DNA of 64,000 bases from Zychaea mexicana (taxonomy: Eukaryota > Mucoromycota > Mucoromycetes > Mucorales > Lichtheimiaceae): contig NW_026516687.1 in NCBI RefSeq assembly GCF_025766255.1, positions 124,001-188,000 on the forward strand, in the 5' to 3' direction. Under the pieces are notes generated by a model that worked only from the letters and a program-made list of their open reading frames with translations, searched no databases and was not told where the DNA came from. Within the stretch, counting starts at the first letter, position 1; every line of letters starts with the position of its first letter. Both the position numbers and the translations under genes were made by a program. Positions 45,426 through 56,954 of this stretch are shown piece by piece.

Positions 45426-45610
45426 TAATGTATAATAACGATGAAGTTACAAACAAAGCTACAAAATCACTTAATACCCGCGCTTCTTCCAAACATATCA
45501 TTTCCGTGTACAAATTGTAAACTGTAATGAGTGCTCGGGCACACAATAAATATAAACAACCTTTATTATACATGGAAAAACTTGAATATTTAATAGAAAT
45601 GGAATCATTC

Positions 45611-48595
45611 TTAGTTTTTGAGCGACTTTCTGGCCTGGTTGATGCTGAGGGCGGCCCTTTTCTCAGTGTGCTTAACCAGATCAGCATCGCCCTCGTCCAA
45701 TGCATCGGCAATGGCTGGGAATACTTGGGAAGCGTAGCCGGTCCACAGTCCAGGAGCGTACTATCATGATCCAAAAAGAAAATCAATCGCCTGCTCGCTC
45801 TTCGAGCATTTAGCCACAAGATAATTAAAAAAACGTACCACAACGTGCTTGAACCAAGTACGATCCTTGATACCTTCAGGGTCCAACAATCCACGCTCAA
45901 AGTATGTTAAACGATCGTTCGCTTTGGCGACACGATGGGCAAGTTTTGAGGGAAGACTAGCCACATTGTTGTAGCCCTGTACTTGATATTCCAAACGAGC
46001 CAAGTTCTTTTCAAACTTATTAGCAGCTTTGGACAACTTGTGAATAGCCTTGCTCAAGATCGGGAATGGGCCCTTATCCTTTTTGCTTTCAGCATACACT
46101 GAAAGACGCGAAGCATATTCTGTCAGTGCATCAGCATAGTCGCCTGGATGCAAAGGCAAGATTGGGCTGTCTGCCAAGCGGAGCGCAAGCATGCCCCAGA
46201 CTTTGACCATGGTCTGATGGTAGTAGAAACCTGGATCGCCGTAAGTATCCATCCAGTGGAAGCTGTCGTAGTTGCTGTGGTAAACACCGTAGTCGCCATC
46301 GAATTCAAGACTGATACTGGCAATACCCAAGTGATCCAAAAAGGGGACAAAGTCGGAGCCCGAGCCCAATTGGCCAACAAAGGGTTGGGCAGCAGGCGTG
46401 CCAGTACGGTTGGTGAAGTCGCCCCAAGCTTCATACACAGTCTTGTTGGTACGTGGGTCAGGGATATAGCTAGTTACTTCGTACAGCAATCGCTGTAAGG
46501 AAGGCGATGCTTGGGCTTGAAAGTGTGGACCCGAGACGGCCACATCAACGTTAATGTACACAGTGCCTTCCTTGCTAAGCCAGTCGCTGTTGTCTTCAAC
46601 CCATTCCGTAGAGCCAACCTACGCATCATTAACATCATCTTGTTCAATCAACACTGATACTGGCGTTTTCGTTGCACCCACTTTTCTTGCTAAAAATTTA
46701 CCAAGCCATATTCTTCCTGATCCCACGAAGCCAAGATGATAGTACGTGCGGGCTGCCAGCCAGTCTTGAGGAGCTCACCAAAGACACGGGCCAATTCAAG
46801 CTAAATGATAAAGCACGGTTAGGTCGTTGCGAATAGCAGTTGTTGCAATGTGAGTTTGTTCATTACCATAGAAGCGGAGCCGGATGAAGGGTCGACGGCA
46901 CCGTATACCCAAGCGTCGCGATGGTTACCTAGATACAAAACATCCGGACGATCAGCAAAACCTGTTCCTGTCACGTGTTTACATATTGTTTTGAAAGATG
47001 ACAGAATAATATACACACCCAAGATAATCGCTTTGTCAGGCTCTTGAGAACCTTTGATAACGCCAATAGTATCCCAGATAGGAGTGATCTTGTAATCAAG
47101 GATGTTTTCCAAAATGGCATCCCCTTCTGTGGGACCACTGTAGTAGTCGACGTCTTCTAATCCTCCAGCCCAATCATGCTCACCACGAACGCCACGACCT
47201 TGGGTTGCCTTCAGCAAGGGCAAAGCATCACGGTACGACAAGGGTAACGAGGGGATTTTGGGCAAGCCAGGCGAATCTTCCATCTTGATGCGGGGAGCAT
47301 CCTTGGTAGAAGCATAGCCAGGTGTGGTCGGATCACCAGTAATCAAGGACAGGTACTCGACCGATCCGCGCTGGACAGAACTTTCCGAGCGCCAGGGGCC
47401 TTCGGGATAAGGCTTGGCTGGGTTCACGTACGGGTATCCTTCCTTGTTCAGAGGTCCATCATCGATAGGATCGGAATAAACGAGCGCACCAACGCAGCCA
47501 AATACTTCGGCGGCACGCACTTTGAGACCACGGAATGCGCCACCGTAACGCACCAAAGCAATTGTGCCAGTCAGGTTGACACCATGGTCGACCAGATATT
47601 GGAAATCCTCCAGACGGCCATAATTGGCATACACCACAGGGCCTGTGACACTTCCATTTTTGGAGTAGCCTGAGTAACATATCCATAGCAACATAAGAAT
47701 TGATTTAAGGTTTCTTTTGTTGTCGTCTCTCCCTCATTATTGTTTTTTCTACCCACTCAGCTTGCTTTTCTCTGTCTCTCTCACTCTCTCTATATTATTG
47801 TCTGCTGTTGTTATTTACCATGAAACGTGGGAACCACATCAGGATCTTGACTCGTCTCATCTTCATCGACAGGATCTTCGCGAAGCTCAGCTTCGTAACG
47901 GAATTCTTCTGGACCAGACACCAGTGCAAGGCGTCTTTCCAAAGGATAGTTGACCAAAGTGTAGTAAGTTTCGATCTTGGTGTCTTCGATGCCAAATTCA
48001 ATAAACTTGTCGCGAGTCCATTCAGCCTGGCGCTTATCGGCTTCAGAACCGGCCAAATGGGCTTCCGAGGTGTAGATCTTTAAGAAATCGCGCGTATTCT
48101 CGTTGGAAGGCAGTTCGAGCATCAGTTTTTCAGCCGTTGTAAGAACATGTTGGACAGGCTCTACATAGTGTGAAGGTGGGATTGATAATAAGGATATGCA
48201 CACAACCATATACGGTTTTACGCAAAGTCAAGGAAGCCGCTACTTCTTTTTCAAAATGCACCGTGATATGACAAAAGACTATTTTTTTTTGCAATGCACT
48301 TGATTTTATTGCTTTTTTCTTTACCAGTATTTTCATCTTCCAGCCAAAGAACAAGACCAGCACCGAGAATCAAGACAGAAAAGATGACAGCGACCACCCA
48401 CAAGACAACCTTGAGGGTAGCCTTCTTCGGAGGTTCAAGCGTCATTCTTTTGCGATCGAGCAAAGGTGCCCGTTCGTCATAGTTTTTCTTGTTCCACCAT
48501 TGACGGGTCTTATCCAAAAGAGATGGTTTCATAGATGCACTTCCTGTTTCCGCGCCGGGAACATCCTGCGGCAGGGCTGTGTAGTTTGCCGCCAT
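45611..48595 (-). CDS. Glutamate carboxypeptidase II-like M28 membrane peptidase
   Basis: Type II membrane zinc peptidase of family M28B (GCPII/NAALADase/transferrin-receptor group). Start ATG at 48595 ([20 protein letters not shown]). A signal anchor [20 protein letters not shown] follows a short cytosolic tail with a Lys/Arg cluster. The protease-associated domain is seen in [17 protein letters not shown] and [10 protein letters not shown]. Zinc ligands sit in [20 protein letters not shown] (His, Asp) and [10 protein letters not shown] (Glu-Glu), followed by [10 protein letters not shown], and [10 protein letters not shown] supplies the last His. The C-terminal dimerisation domain ends QARKSLKN (stop 45611). 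About seven introns. All catalytic ligands look intact, so it should be active at the vacuole or cell surface. Confidence 0.93.
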
Positions 48596-48969
48596 AGCAA
48601 ATAGGGGACGAAAAAACTGAACACTCCTTTGTTCGAAAGAAAGAGAGAAAAAGAAAGAAAAAGAGGCAAAGAAGAAAAAAAAAACGTTCCGTCATGTCGG
48701 GGCGGCCGCATTTTCCACTTTTATGCGGAGATTTTGGTGTGACAGAAGGTAACCATCGTTCAAAGGGAAGGGCCGAGCGTCGGGTTGTGCATAGGCAATT
48801 TTGATGCTGACAAAGTTTAGCCTATCGCTTATCACTTTTAACCACTGACAAGACACTATTATATCTAGTAAAAGCCTGAAAAATTATACCTGTCCATGTC
48901 GAGGTACGCATATTGAGTTTCTATCTCGGAGGATTCAATGAATTTTGTCTCTGACGGATACAGCAAACG

Positions 48970-49564
48970 ATGGACGGTCACTTACCTTCAGTCCTCTTGT
49001 CATTTGGCGGGTAAGTAATGATGGATATGCAGTGCAACCACAGCTGTTCCCCTCTCATTGATCGCTCTACCGGACGTTAAACAAGGAAAACCTTATCTGA
49101 TTTAGTTGCTGGTACTACTTAGCACACTTTTGGATATTCGTTACAAATCAAGTAAAATGCACAACCCACGGTTTTCCCATCTCGCAATTGACTTTTCTGA
49201 TTACGTGTTTTCGTTTATACATGATAAAGGTTGAGCCAACTACTGTACTAGACTGTGAGCATGCTAGCACAGTGCATTGCTATCAGGTTCACTCTTGTTT
49301 ATGATAATACAAACCCCTTGAATCCTGATAGTTGTAACTTAGTAGGCAGTTCACAACCTTTTTGTCTGGTCGTGTGTTCAAACCAACTACTTCTGTGAGC
49401 AACGAGCAAGTTCAAGCTTACAAGGAATACAATTCTCATCACACAAATGTGCTCCAGGCACCAAAAAATACCAAGGTAAGTACAGCTGGAGGATCTTACG
49501 GCGATGACAGATAAGAGTGCACTATTATTAGCTCAAGCCTAATCAAAAGGTGCGAGAAGGCTAA
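48970..49564 (+). CDS. Possible 68-aa spliced gene, unknown function
   Basis: Not recognised as any family. Three exons join in frame with standard signals: 48970-49010 (MDGHLPSVLLSFG, then GTAAGT), 49343-49475 (RQFTTFLSGRVFKPTTSVSN, then EQVQAYKEYNSHHT, donor GTAAGT) and 49532-49564 (LKPNQKVREG, stop TAA). The 332-base first intron is long for this locus and could hide another exon. No membrane segment; the protein is basic at its C-terminus. It is divergent from the peptidase gene and convergent with the ZCCHC8-like gene. The exon 2 and 3 coding signal is the firmest part; exon 1 is a guess consistent with phase. It could also be a gene relic. Confidence 0.35.
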
Positions 49565-49707
49565 CTATTCAAAACCAGCAGCATGAATTGTCGTCTCGGA
49601 CGCATAACCCTTCGACGGCAAGGAGCATCACGGATATATCCCCTTGAATAGATGACTGTCCCAAAACATGTAATAATAACGTGTAGATCAGAAAACATAA
49701 ATGTTTA

Positions 49708-51518
49708 TTAGTCGTCAACATCAGAGATGTCCATGTCAGACTCGCCATCATCCATCTTTTCATCGGCTTTCTCTGGGAGGTATGATACAGGTTGTTCCAG
49801 CTGGGGAATCCCGGAAATGCTACTTTGTACAGGTTGTGGGTAATCAGAATGTGGATAGTAAGGTACAGATGGTTGATATTGTTGTTGTTGAGAATGCTGA
49901 TAGTAATACGAATAGTAATACTGCTCTTGTGATCCTTGTGTTGGTGGAACTGGAGATGGTGATGGGTAAACTTCGGTTGCCGCTGTTGTCTGCACATGTG
50001 CGGTAGGAACAGTAGCAGTAACAGTGGTGGTGGTATTGTCAGCCGTAGTAGTACGAGTCGTTTTGGAGTACGGTTGACTATTTTCCAAATAGTAAGCCGG
50101 GGCATAGGTATAGTCCAGATGGGGCGTAGTGGTCGTCGTGTGCCTGTGTTTTCGCAGCTCACTCCTTGTTTCCAGACCGGGATAATGGACTAACTTGACA
50201 CGTTCGTTTGTTCCAACGCTTATCACTGGACCTTCATCATCTTCATCGTGGTTTTGCTCGTAAGATTCAGCATCCGTATAAATGTTTAGCTCTGGGACGT
50301 TCTCATAAAGCAGCTCTTCAGAACAACCAATAGAATCGTTCCACTGAGATAATAGCGCATCTTTTAAAAAAGATTAATTATTAAAGAGGTTTCTGTTCTC
50401 GAGGGAAATAGTGGAATGACTTTTTTTTTGTGGCAAAAGCAAATGATACCTTTATCTTCAGGAGTTCCCCAATACCCAGGCGGATATCCGTGTTGTCGCA
50501 TTTTCGAATAGTACGGTGGTTCAGGGTACCGATTGTCCATACCTAATGCTTCTTGCAGCTGGAGGGATATGCGTCCAGGATGAAGCTTGTCAATCTTGTC
50601 TTTGAATTCCAAGTTCATGAAAAATCGGCCCATATTGGGTTGCCCCTTGGCATTCTTCTTGAGACGTTTGCGATACTCGTTGACCATGGCATCATTGCGC
50701 GGTTTGGGACAATCACTGTACTTATGTACTTCGCTCCCACAGTTCCAGCATACGTGTACGTTCTCTCTAAGAAAAAACAAACAATCGAAAGCACATGTGT
50801 AAACAATCCTTCAATCAACTGTCGTGATTTCCTTTCTTTAAAGCGAGTGAATGAGTTACCTGATCCTCGAATCACCTATTGTATCGACTTCAAGTCTTTC
50901 ATATGACGGAACCTCCACTGGTCGATCTCGACCCACTATTTTGTTCAACTCTCTCTCATCATTGTAGAATTTGCCGTTGTTATAATAGATCGGGGCTGCA
51001 ATTGATTGTTTTGATGCATATGATGGAATATACGGTCGAAAGTATTCAGATGCTTTGTTTCGTGGTGGCTCTGTTCCTTCTTCTTCTTCCTTTATTGGTG
51101 ATGATGGTGCTGTTTTAAACGATGATGGTGACGAGGGTGTCGATGGTGGTGTCGATGACGATGTGTCTTTTCGTTCTTGAGCTATCGTCTGCTGCTGCTG
51201 CTGCTGCTTGCCGTAGGCGTCAGTTTCGCGTTCCCGCTCATCCATTGGGTCGTCCTCATACTGTCCGGCAATCCTTATCTTGGTACGATCAATACTGAGC
51301 TGCAGTCGATCAGGTTCCTTGTCTGCACAATGTTCGATATATTTGACCGGCACCGTATCAAGTTCTTTGATCATGTTTTGAATTAGTGTCAGCGGTACAA
51401 ATCCGCGATCGTCCGAGGAAACAAGTTGTGCAAAAAAACGATCGCCGTACACTTCTGGATACAAAAGCGCGTTGGTAATTGTGGCAATAATCTCATTTCG
51501 AATTTCTGCTGAATCCAT
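49708..51518 (-). CDS. ZCCHC8-like zinc-knuckle/PSP protein with N-terminal La-like domain
   Basis: ZCCHC8 is a subunit of the nuclear exosome targeting complex that feeds RNA to the Mtr4-exosome. Start ATG at 51518. Residues about 1-75 (LLYPEVYGDRFFAQLVSSDD, RGFVPLTLIQNMIKEL, RLQLSIDRTKIRI) look like a La-type winged helix. A Gln run and Ser/Pro linker follow. Exon 2 has the CCHC knuckle VCWNCGSEVHKYSDCPKPRN and the PSP domain (FKDKIDKLHPGRISLQLQEA, then MRQHGYPPGYWGTPED), both ZCCHC8 hallmarks. The C-terminal exon is Thr-, Tyr- and Gln-rich and ends in an acidic tail DGESDMDISDVDD (stop 49708). Knuckle/PSP call sure; the La-like call is by pattern and moderate. Confidence 0.85.
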
Positions 51519-51707
51519 TTAGGTATTTTTTTTGTAAGGAAAGAAAAAGTCAACCTTGTTGGTAAACCGTGTCGATGGGTATACCGACGAACTTTAATTT
51601 CCTTTTGAAGTCAGGCTCACCTTACTTTTTTTCAACTTGCTGTAACTTTTCTTTTCGCTTATCCATTCTTTCTGTTAACGTTTGATTCGAATGAGAACGT
51701 GGAGAGT

Positions 51708-53053
51708 ATGACTTTGAAAAACCTCAGGTAAGGCATTGTTTCTTTCTAATTTTCAAAGAGAGAAACGGGTCCCTTGTGTAAAAAACGAGAACAATCAAGA
51801 TGCTCAATACTTTATTGTTGGGACTGAAAAATAATAAACAGAAACGAATCACTACTCGATATCCGGGGCAATGTCGAACCACATTCATCGTCGTCAAAGT
51901 GGTGGGATATCGTTGTTGGTTAGTTATCTATTTCGCTCGACTGTCACTGGAGACCTTTGAATTACTGTATTCAGTGGCTAAGAAATTGTTTGTATGATAT
52001 TAGCAAACAGGACAGCAGTTGCCGCTTCCTGTGCTGCAGTGACATCGGTTCTTTCTGGTTTTCCGGTAAGACAAACGAGTCGGACAACGCATAAAGAGGC
52101 CTATCCACTGGACTTTTTCTAACTCTCGTATATAAACTATAGTTTGATTCGGTCAAGACACGAATGCAAACGCATCATTATAATTCCCTGATGGAATGTG
52201 TAAAGATAACCTACAAGGAGGAAGGTGCTCGAGGTTTTTTTCGAGGTAGATACTATAGATCATCATGTCATGCATACTACGTTAGGAGTAAGAAAAGAAG
52301 TGGCTAAATCCTTGTTTGCGATGATAAACAGGCATGATACCACCCCTGATTACTGTCAGCGCGATCAAATCGGTATCGTTTTCGGTCTATGAAGGCACAA
52401 AGCACCGTCTGAAGCATTATCCGGGTCTCCATGGCCAAACGCTCGGCTCATTGACAACGCTCGCATCGCTGAGCGGTGCATCGAGCGGTGCCTTTATTGC
52501 TGTGCTCAGCTGTCCACTCGAACTGATCAAGATCCAGCGTCAGCTCGAGCAAATGATTGCCAAGGAAAAGGGTCTGTCTACAGCATCATCATCGTCCTGG
52601 AATGCTGCACGACAGATTGTTCAGAAAAAGGGCATTTTCGGTCTGTGGAGTGGATTGCGGTGTCACACGGTCCGGGAGACAATGGGCACATCCATCTATT
52701 TCGGTACCTACGAGACGGTCAAACGTGTGTTGAGTGGTAACCGGCCTGATGCCAAGTCCAGCCCAATGACGCACTTTATGGCCGGTGGCATGTGCGGTGT
52801 CTTGAGCTGGCTGATTGTGTTTCCTGTCGACTTGGTCAAGAGCCGACTGCAGAAGCAGGTCATGATGGATGACCCCAAATACAAATCCATCCGTGCATGC
52901 ACCTTGGATGTAGTACAGCGCGACGGTGTGCGTGGACTGTATCGTGGCTTGAATGTTACGTTGTTGCGCGCATTTCCGATTCATTCCCTCCAGTTCCTGG
53001 TGCTGGAATACGTATACAGCTTGATCCCTCTTAAAACCACTACTACTACATAG
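51708..53053 (+). CDS. Mitochondrial carrier family transporter (SLC25)
   Basis: Inner-membrane transporter of the SLC25 family; the substrate is not certain. Exon 1 is short (MTLKNL plus AG, 51708-51727). The join to an exon starting at 52011 gives RTAVAASCAAVTSVLSGFP, then FDSVKTRMQTHH, so the first PxDxxK-type signature is split by an intron (PFDSVK). Exons near 52143 and 52333 follow. Repeat 2 carries SCPLELIKIQRQLEQM and repeat 3 VFPVDLVKSRLQKQVMMDD. Matching GFFRG, GLWSG and GLYRG motifs close each repeat, confirming the three-fold carrier architecture. The C-terminus is SLIPLKTTTTT. The pattern is closest to the carnitine/basic-amino-acid carrier group (SLC25A29/45/47-like), a tentative call. 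Confidence 0.88.
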
Positions 53054-53889
53054 ATCGTCCCACATCCACGCTTTATATACAATACATAGACTCTTGTTTG
53101 TTTTCCGTTGTTCTTTCGTTTACTGTAATTATCGTCCTCCCCCCTAAAGTAAATACCAACCTGTTTGTTTTGTTCTCTCGACTTTGGGTTGAACCCTGGC
53201 CAAGATAACAGTGCCCCTCCATCTTGTGCATAGTTTTCCAAAAGAAGAAGGCAGCAGCTTACGTGTGCCTTTTCCCTTTGATGCATGCTTTCTGCTCAGC
53301 AGCTTCCTTTCGATCATCGATGGATGTGGTGTCTTGATGCCCCTACTTTTTGTGCAACATTCCATGTGCGCACACTTCTTGGCTCAGGTCATGACGATCT
53401 TTCTTTGGAACAATCGATGATTCCAAAAAAAAGATTGCTTATCCACGATCACGGATTTAATTGAAATGTTGGATCGAGCTTTCACCCAATCGCTGTCGAC
53501 GGCATCCTATCAAATAACTCAAACAAAGACCCGCACAAGAAATTCGACGGAAAACCTGGTGATCATGAGAACCGGAAACCCCATTTTTTGCACTTCCGCT
53601 GGTTGCAAGAGAAAATTCTTGTTATTCTCTCACCCTCTGGTCCCGTTGTTTTACGACAAGGTCCACGGCCAAAAGGAAAGAAGAAAAAAGCTTAAATTCT
53701 TTTTGTTTTGCAGGTTATGAAAATTAATTATACAATTTACAAGGTTTTCGTCTGTGTAATAAAGGGGATATTCATATTCGTATACGTCCGTATAAATATA
53801 CATATATAATTATGCGTGTGTGTTTATGTTGCAACAGAGAAAATATACGTCATGTCAAAGTAGAGTGCGCAATGTTTATGTAAGAAGGA
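53054..53889. other. Convergent intergenic region
   Basis: Between the carrier and the WW-protein stop codons. AT-rich 3' half with TATA-type repeats at about 53780-53815 and a TG run at about 53813-53825. Short ORFs present lack any support. Confidence 0.5.
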
Positions 53890-54573
53890 TTAGAAATCGC
53901 CCATATCGCCTCCACCACAATCATCATCAAAGACGGCATCGGCAGCCATGAAACCAAGTGCACCAGCTCCGAGACCAACTAGTGCAGCACCGCCCATGCC
54001 CATACCGCCACCACCACCTCGTCTTTGGTTTGCCATCATCATCTGGGGTTGTTGACCATAGGGTTGGCCGTAAGGTTGTTGGCCGTAAGGCTGCTGTCCA
54101 TAAGGCTGCTGTCCATAAGGTTGTTGACCATAAGGCTGCTGTCCGTAAGGCTGTCCGTAAGGCTGCTGTCCATAGGGTTGACCATAAGGTTGCTGCTGTC
54201 CATAGCCATCTGGAGCTCCACGTTGCTGGGGTGGCGGAGCACCCATGGGCCTATCTGCAGGATGTTCCCATTGACGATGCGCCTGTGGTGTATATACGTA
54301 GAACCATCGTCCTGAAGAAGGATCGAACTGTGTGATCCATCCAGAGTCTAACGGCCGACTATCAGGGTTTTGCTCATTGGGCGTTGGAGGAGGTGCATAC
54401 TGCTGCTGAGGCTGCTGCTTCGGTGCTTGCTGTTGGCTCGGGGATGGTTGTTGTTGTTGTTGCTGAGGACCGGGCGAAGCATTGCTTTGCGAGTACGGTG
54501 GAGGCGCCTCTTGATACGGTTGAGGCTGTGCAGGGGAGCCAGCGGTAGAGGAGCGTTTTGAGAAAAGACCCAT
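53890..54573 (-). CDS. Wwm1-like WW-domain protein
   Basis: Single exon, start ATG at 54573 ([17 protein letters not shown]); a longer in-frame extension upstream is unlikely to be coding. A Pro/Gln-rich N-terminus contains PPPYSQ and a Gln run. One WW domain follows ([17 protein letters not shown], then [11 protein letters not shown], with two spaced Trp and a Pro). Next comes a long array of [10 protein letters not shown] repeats and a C-terminal Gly-rich hydrophobic segment ([20 protein letters not shown]) ending [13 protein letters not shown]. This order (WW, Gln/Tyr-rich, glycine-zipper, FDD acidic end) matches yeast Wwm1, which interacts with the metacaspase. The repeats suggest a prion-like or condensing region. 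Confidence 0.75.
   Translation of the reverse strand: MGLFSKRSSTAGSPAQPQPYQEAPPPYSQSNASPGPQQQQQQPSPSQQQAPKQQPQQQYAPPPTPNEQNPDSRPLDSGWITQFDPSSGRWFYVYTPQAHRQWEHPADRPMGAPPPQQRGAPDGYGQQQPYGQPYGQQPYGQPYGQQPYGQQPYGQQPYGQQPYGQQPYGQPYGQQPQMMMANQRRGGGGGMGMGGAALVGLGAGALGFMAADAVFDDDCGGGDMGDF
54052..54200 (-). repeat. Degenerate tandem repeat coding QPYGQ units
   Basis: Imperfect 15-18-base units (GGCTGCTGTCCATAAGG-type on the plus strand) coding for about ten QQPYGQ or QPYGQ modules of the Wwm1-like protein. Confidence 0.85.
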
Positions 54574-54975
54574 GGTTATGTGAGAAGGAAAAGGGAGATT
54601 TTGTTCAAAGAAAGAGAAAAAAGGAACCAATTCAACTTTTGGGAACTTTATATATCCACGCATTATGGCATAGCTTATCGGGGATTGGTTAAGTTTCATG
54701 GCCTAGCGCTGATACACCAATTGGAAAGAATAGAATTTCTTTTGAATGTTATATTAATCATTATTACTGTTACTGCAAAATGAAAAAACAAACGGCAAAA
54801 TGACAATACTTCTAATCTACATGCAAATGATTAACTCGAAATGCTCAAAATGCTAAAAGGAAAAAAAATACGAGTTAGAGTGTAAAATGCAGAGGGTGGT
54901 GTGTGTGAGTGTAAATGGGCGGTGTAGGAGGTAAATAAGGGTATGCTACTATGCGTTTTTTTAGGTGATAACTAA
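54574..54975. other. Intergenic region
   Basis: Promoter side of the WW-protein gene and 3' side of the FetB-like gene, both on the minus strand. No coding signal. Confidence 0.4.
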
Positions 54976-56453
54976 TCACTCATGGTGACGTCGACGAGGA
55001 CCAGATCGACAGCAAGATCGTACGAGCCACTGAATGCCATAAAACACTCGGCGACATGCTATTCGTATAAATTCCGGATGGGCTTCTACAATCCTATCTT
55101 TACGTATTGCATGATGCCCATCAACAAGCAACAGCATACATGCCTAAGAAAATAGATTTCGAGTTACTAAACTCTCTTTTCCTCTGAACATTCCTCTTTC
55201 TGTGAAGCAAACAAATAAAAACACACCACACACACGAAAAGGAGACACCGTAACTTACACAAACAGTCATCAGCACACCGAACCCGCAGCTCGCCGAGAC
55301 CATGAACATGATTACTTCTTGATATATAACAGCCTGTTGTACGGGCGTTCCGGCCAAGATTTGGCCAGTCATCATCCCAGGTATGTTTATCATGCCCATC
55401 ACGCTCAGCTGTGTTAGCGATGGCAGCATGGACATACGAATAGCTTGTATTGCCAATGATTTGACTGCTTCGTATCGCGAGGCGCCAAATGACAATCGCG
55501 TTTCTATAACCGATGCATGAAGCCTGCGTTTTTGCTTTTGATGTGAGCTTCCCCCGTGTAACATGTCCTTGATGTTATTTTTTTTTACTCTTGTCGTTTA
55601 CTTACGCTATAGATTCAATGCATACACCAGTGGCCATGGCAACACTGCCCATCGAGTTGCCGAGCAACATACCCATCACGGGAATAAAAGTAACCGGTTT
55701 CCAAAAGGGTGATTCGTTCAATGCAAGCGTCACGCCCAGAAAACATACCACGCCATTGCTAATCAGCAGAACCAGAAAGATGATCGGGAACTGATAAAAC
55801 AATATAACGAACGAGTCAGTTGATCTCTTCATAAAATCACAAGGAATCTCCTTGCAGCAATTCCGATATAACGTCATTTACCAGTCCTTTAAGCGTCCTG
55901 CTAGTACGATGGAACACAGTTTCGTACGATCCAACAAGTACCAAAGCAACTATATTCATGCATCATTAGTTTAGACGCAAAAATTATATATATAATTTGT
56001 TTGGTGTGTAGGATCTTGATAGAGGACAAGGCTTCTTTTGTTTACCTGTGATCAGCATTACTGGCGTGGCATTATTGACATTTAACACGTCGTCGAGGAC
56101 AAGGCCCTTTATACATGCTAGAAATCAGCATTTTGCTGTACAGCAAATAATATGAAAGCAGTTTAAATCAAGCATACCATCAGTGTGAGCTGCAATACGC
56201 ATCGTATACTTGATATGATCAGCGGAAAACCTAACCGTAAGCCCCAGGAATGACTGATCCATGCTATGGAATGATATAAACGTTCGTGTGCGACGTTGAT
56301 ATAGGATGTTTTTGTTAATCTCTGTTTGTTGTAAAAGAACAGTGGTTGCTACAGATGAAAAGGACATGCTTGATATGTACCGGTAAAGAATACAAAGATG
56401 GAAGCAGTTAATACATTGGACCAGTCCAATGATGGCGACGAGCCTCCATCCAT
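54976..56453 (-). CDS. UPF0014/FetB-like ABC-type permease
   Basis: Multipass membrane protein of the UPF0014 family, which includes bacterial FetB (iron export/iron-stress permease, partner FetA ATPase) and plant ALS3/STAR2 (aluminium tolerance). Start ATG at 56453 (MDGGSSPSLDWSNVLTASIF). Later exons give LVLDDVLNVNNATPVMLITV, FPIIFLVLLISNGVVCFLGV, FIPVMGMLLGNSMGSVAMAT, the cytosolic loop ETRLSFGASRYEAVKSLAIQ, the family signature INIPGMMTGQILAGTPVQQA and VIYQEVIMFMVSASCGFGVL, ending RRRHHE (stop 54976). No ATPase partner gene lies in the window, so it either pairs with one elsewhere or acts alone. Substrate unknown; metal-related role inferred from the family. Confidence 0.88.
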
Positions 56454-56954
56454 AGCCAATAAACTATTTTTATTGTAATGCGTGTGTACAAAAAGGAAAG
56501 TAGGTTGAATTAAACTAAAGAGGAAAAGAAGTGGAGAAGGAAAGAAAGAAGGAAAAGAAAAGCGAAAAATGTATAAGCAATAATGAGTCGGGAACGGGGT
56601 TCTGATTTCATTTTGCGAGTCCCCTTCAACCGCTATTTGAATTTTACAATTTTTTGCGGGTCACCTTTTTATAACCACCTGGGGTTTACCGACCATATCC
56701 ACTACCTTTATTTTTTTTTGCGCCAATAGATAAAGTGTGTGGTGTGGCGGTGCATAGAAGAACCCCCCCCCCCGTCTCATCACAGCTTTGTAGTTTATCA
56801 TCAATTAGAACTCATGAGCCCGCGGCTTTGGTTGCACCAGTGTGGCGGCGGCGTCGCCGAAAAGATGGCGGAGAGCAAGAAGAGTACCATGCTCCCCGTC
56901 AATAGACACAAAAATTTCTTGATTGTTAGATTACTCACTAAGACTTTTTATTTT
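56454..56954. other. Intergenic region
   Basis: Upstream of the FetB-like gene and 3' of NUP85. Contains a poly-C run at about 56764-56773 and A/G-rich tracts at 56518-56570. No gene supported. Confidence 0.4.

Noticed and set aside
45367..45900. 177-codon minus-strand ORF ending in the TIR element
   Set aside because: It runs antisense-frame through the peptidase 3' exons and into the transposon end; the peptidase frame with conserved residues is the real one.
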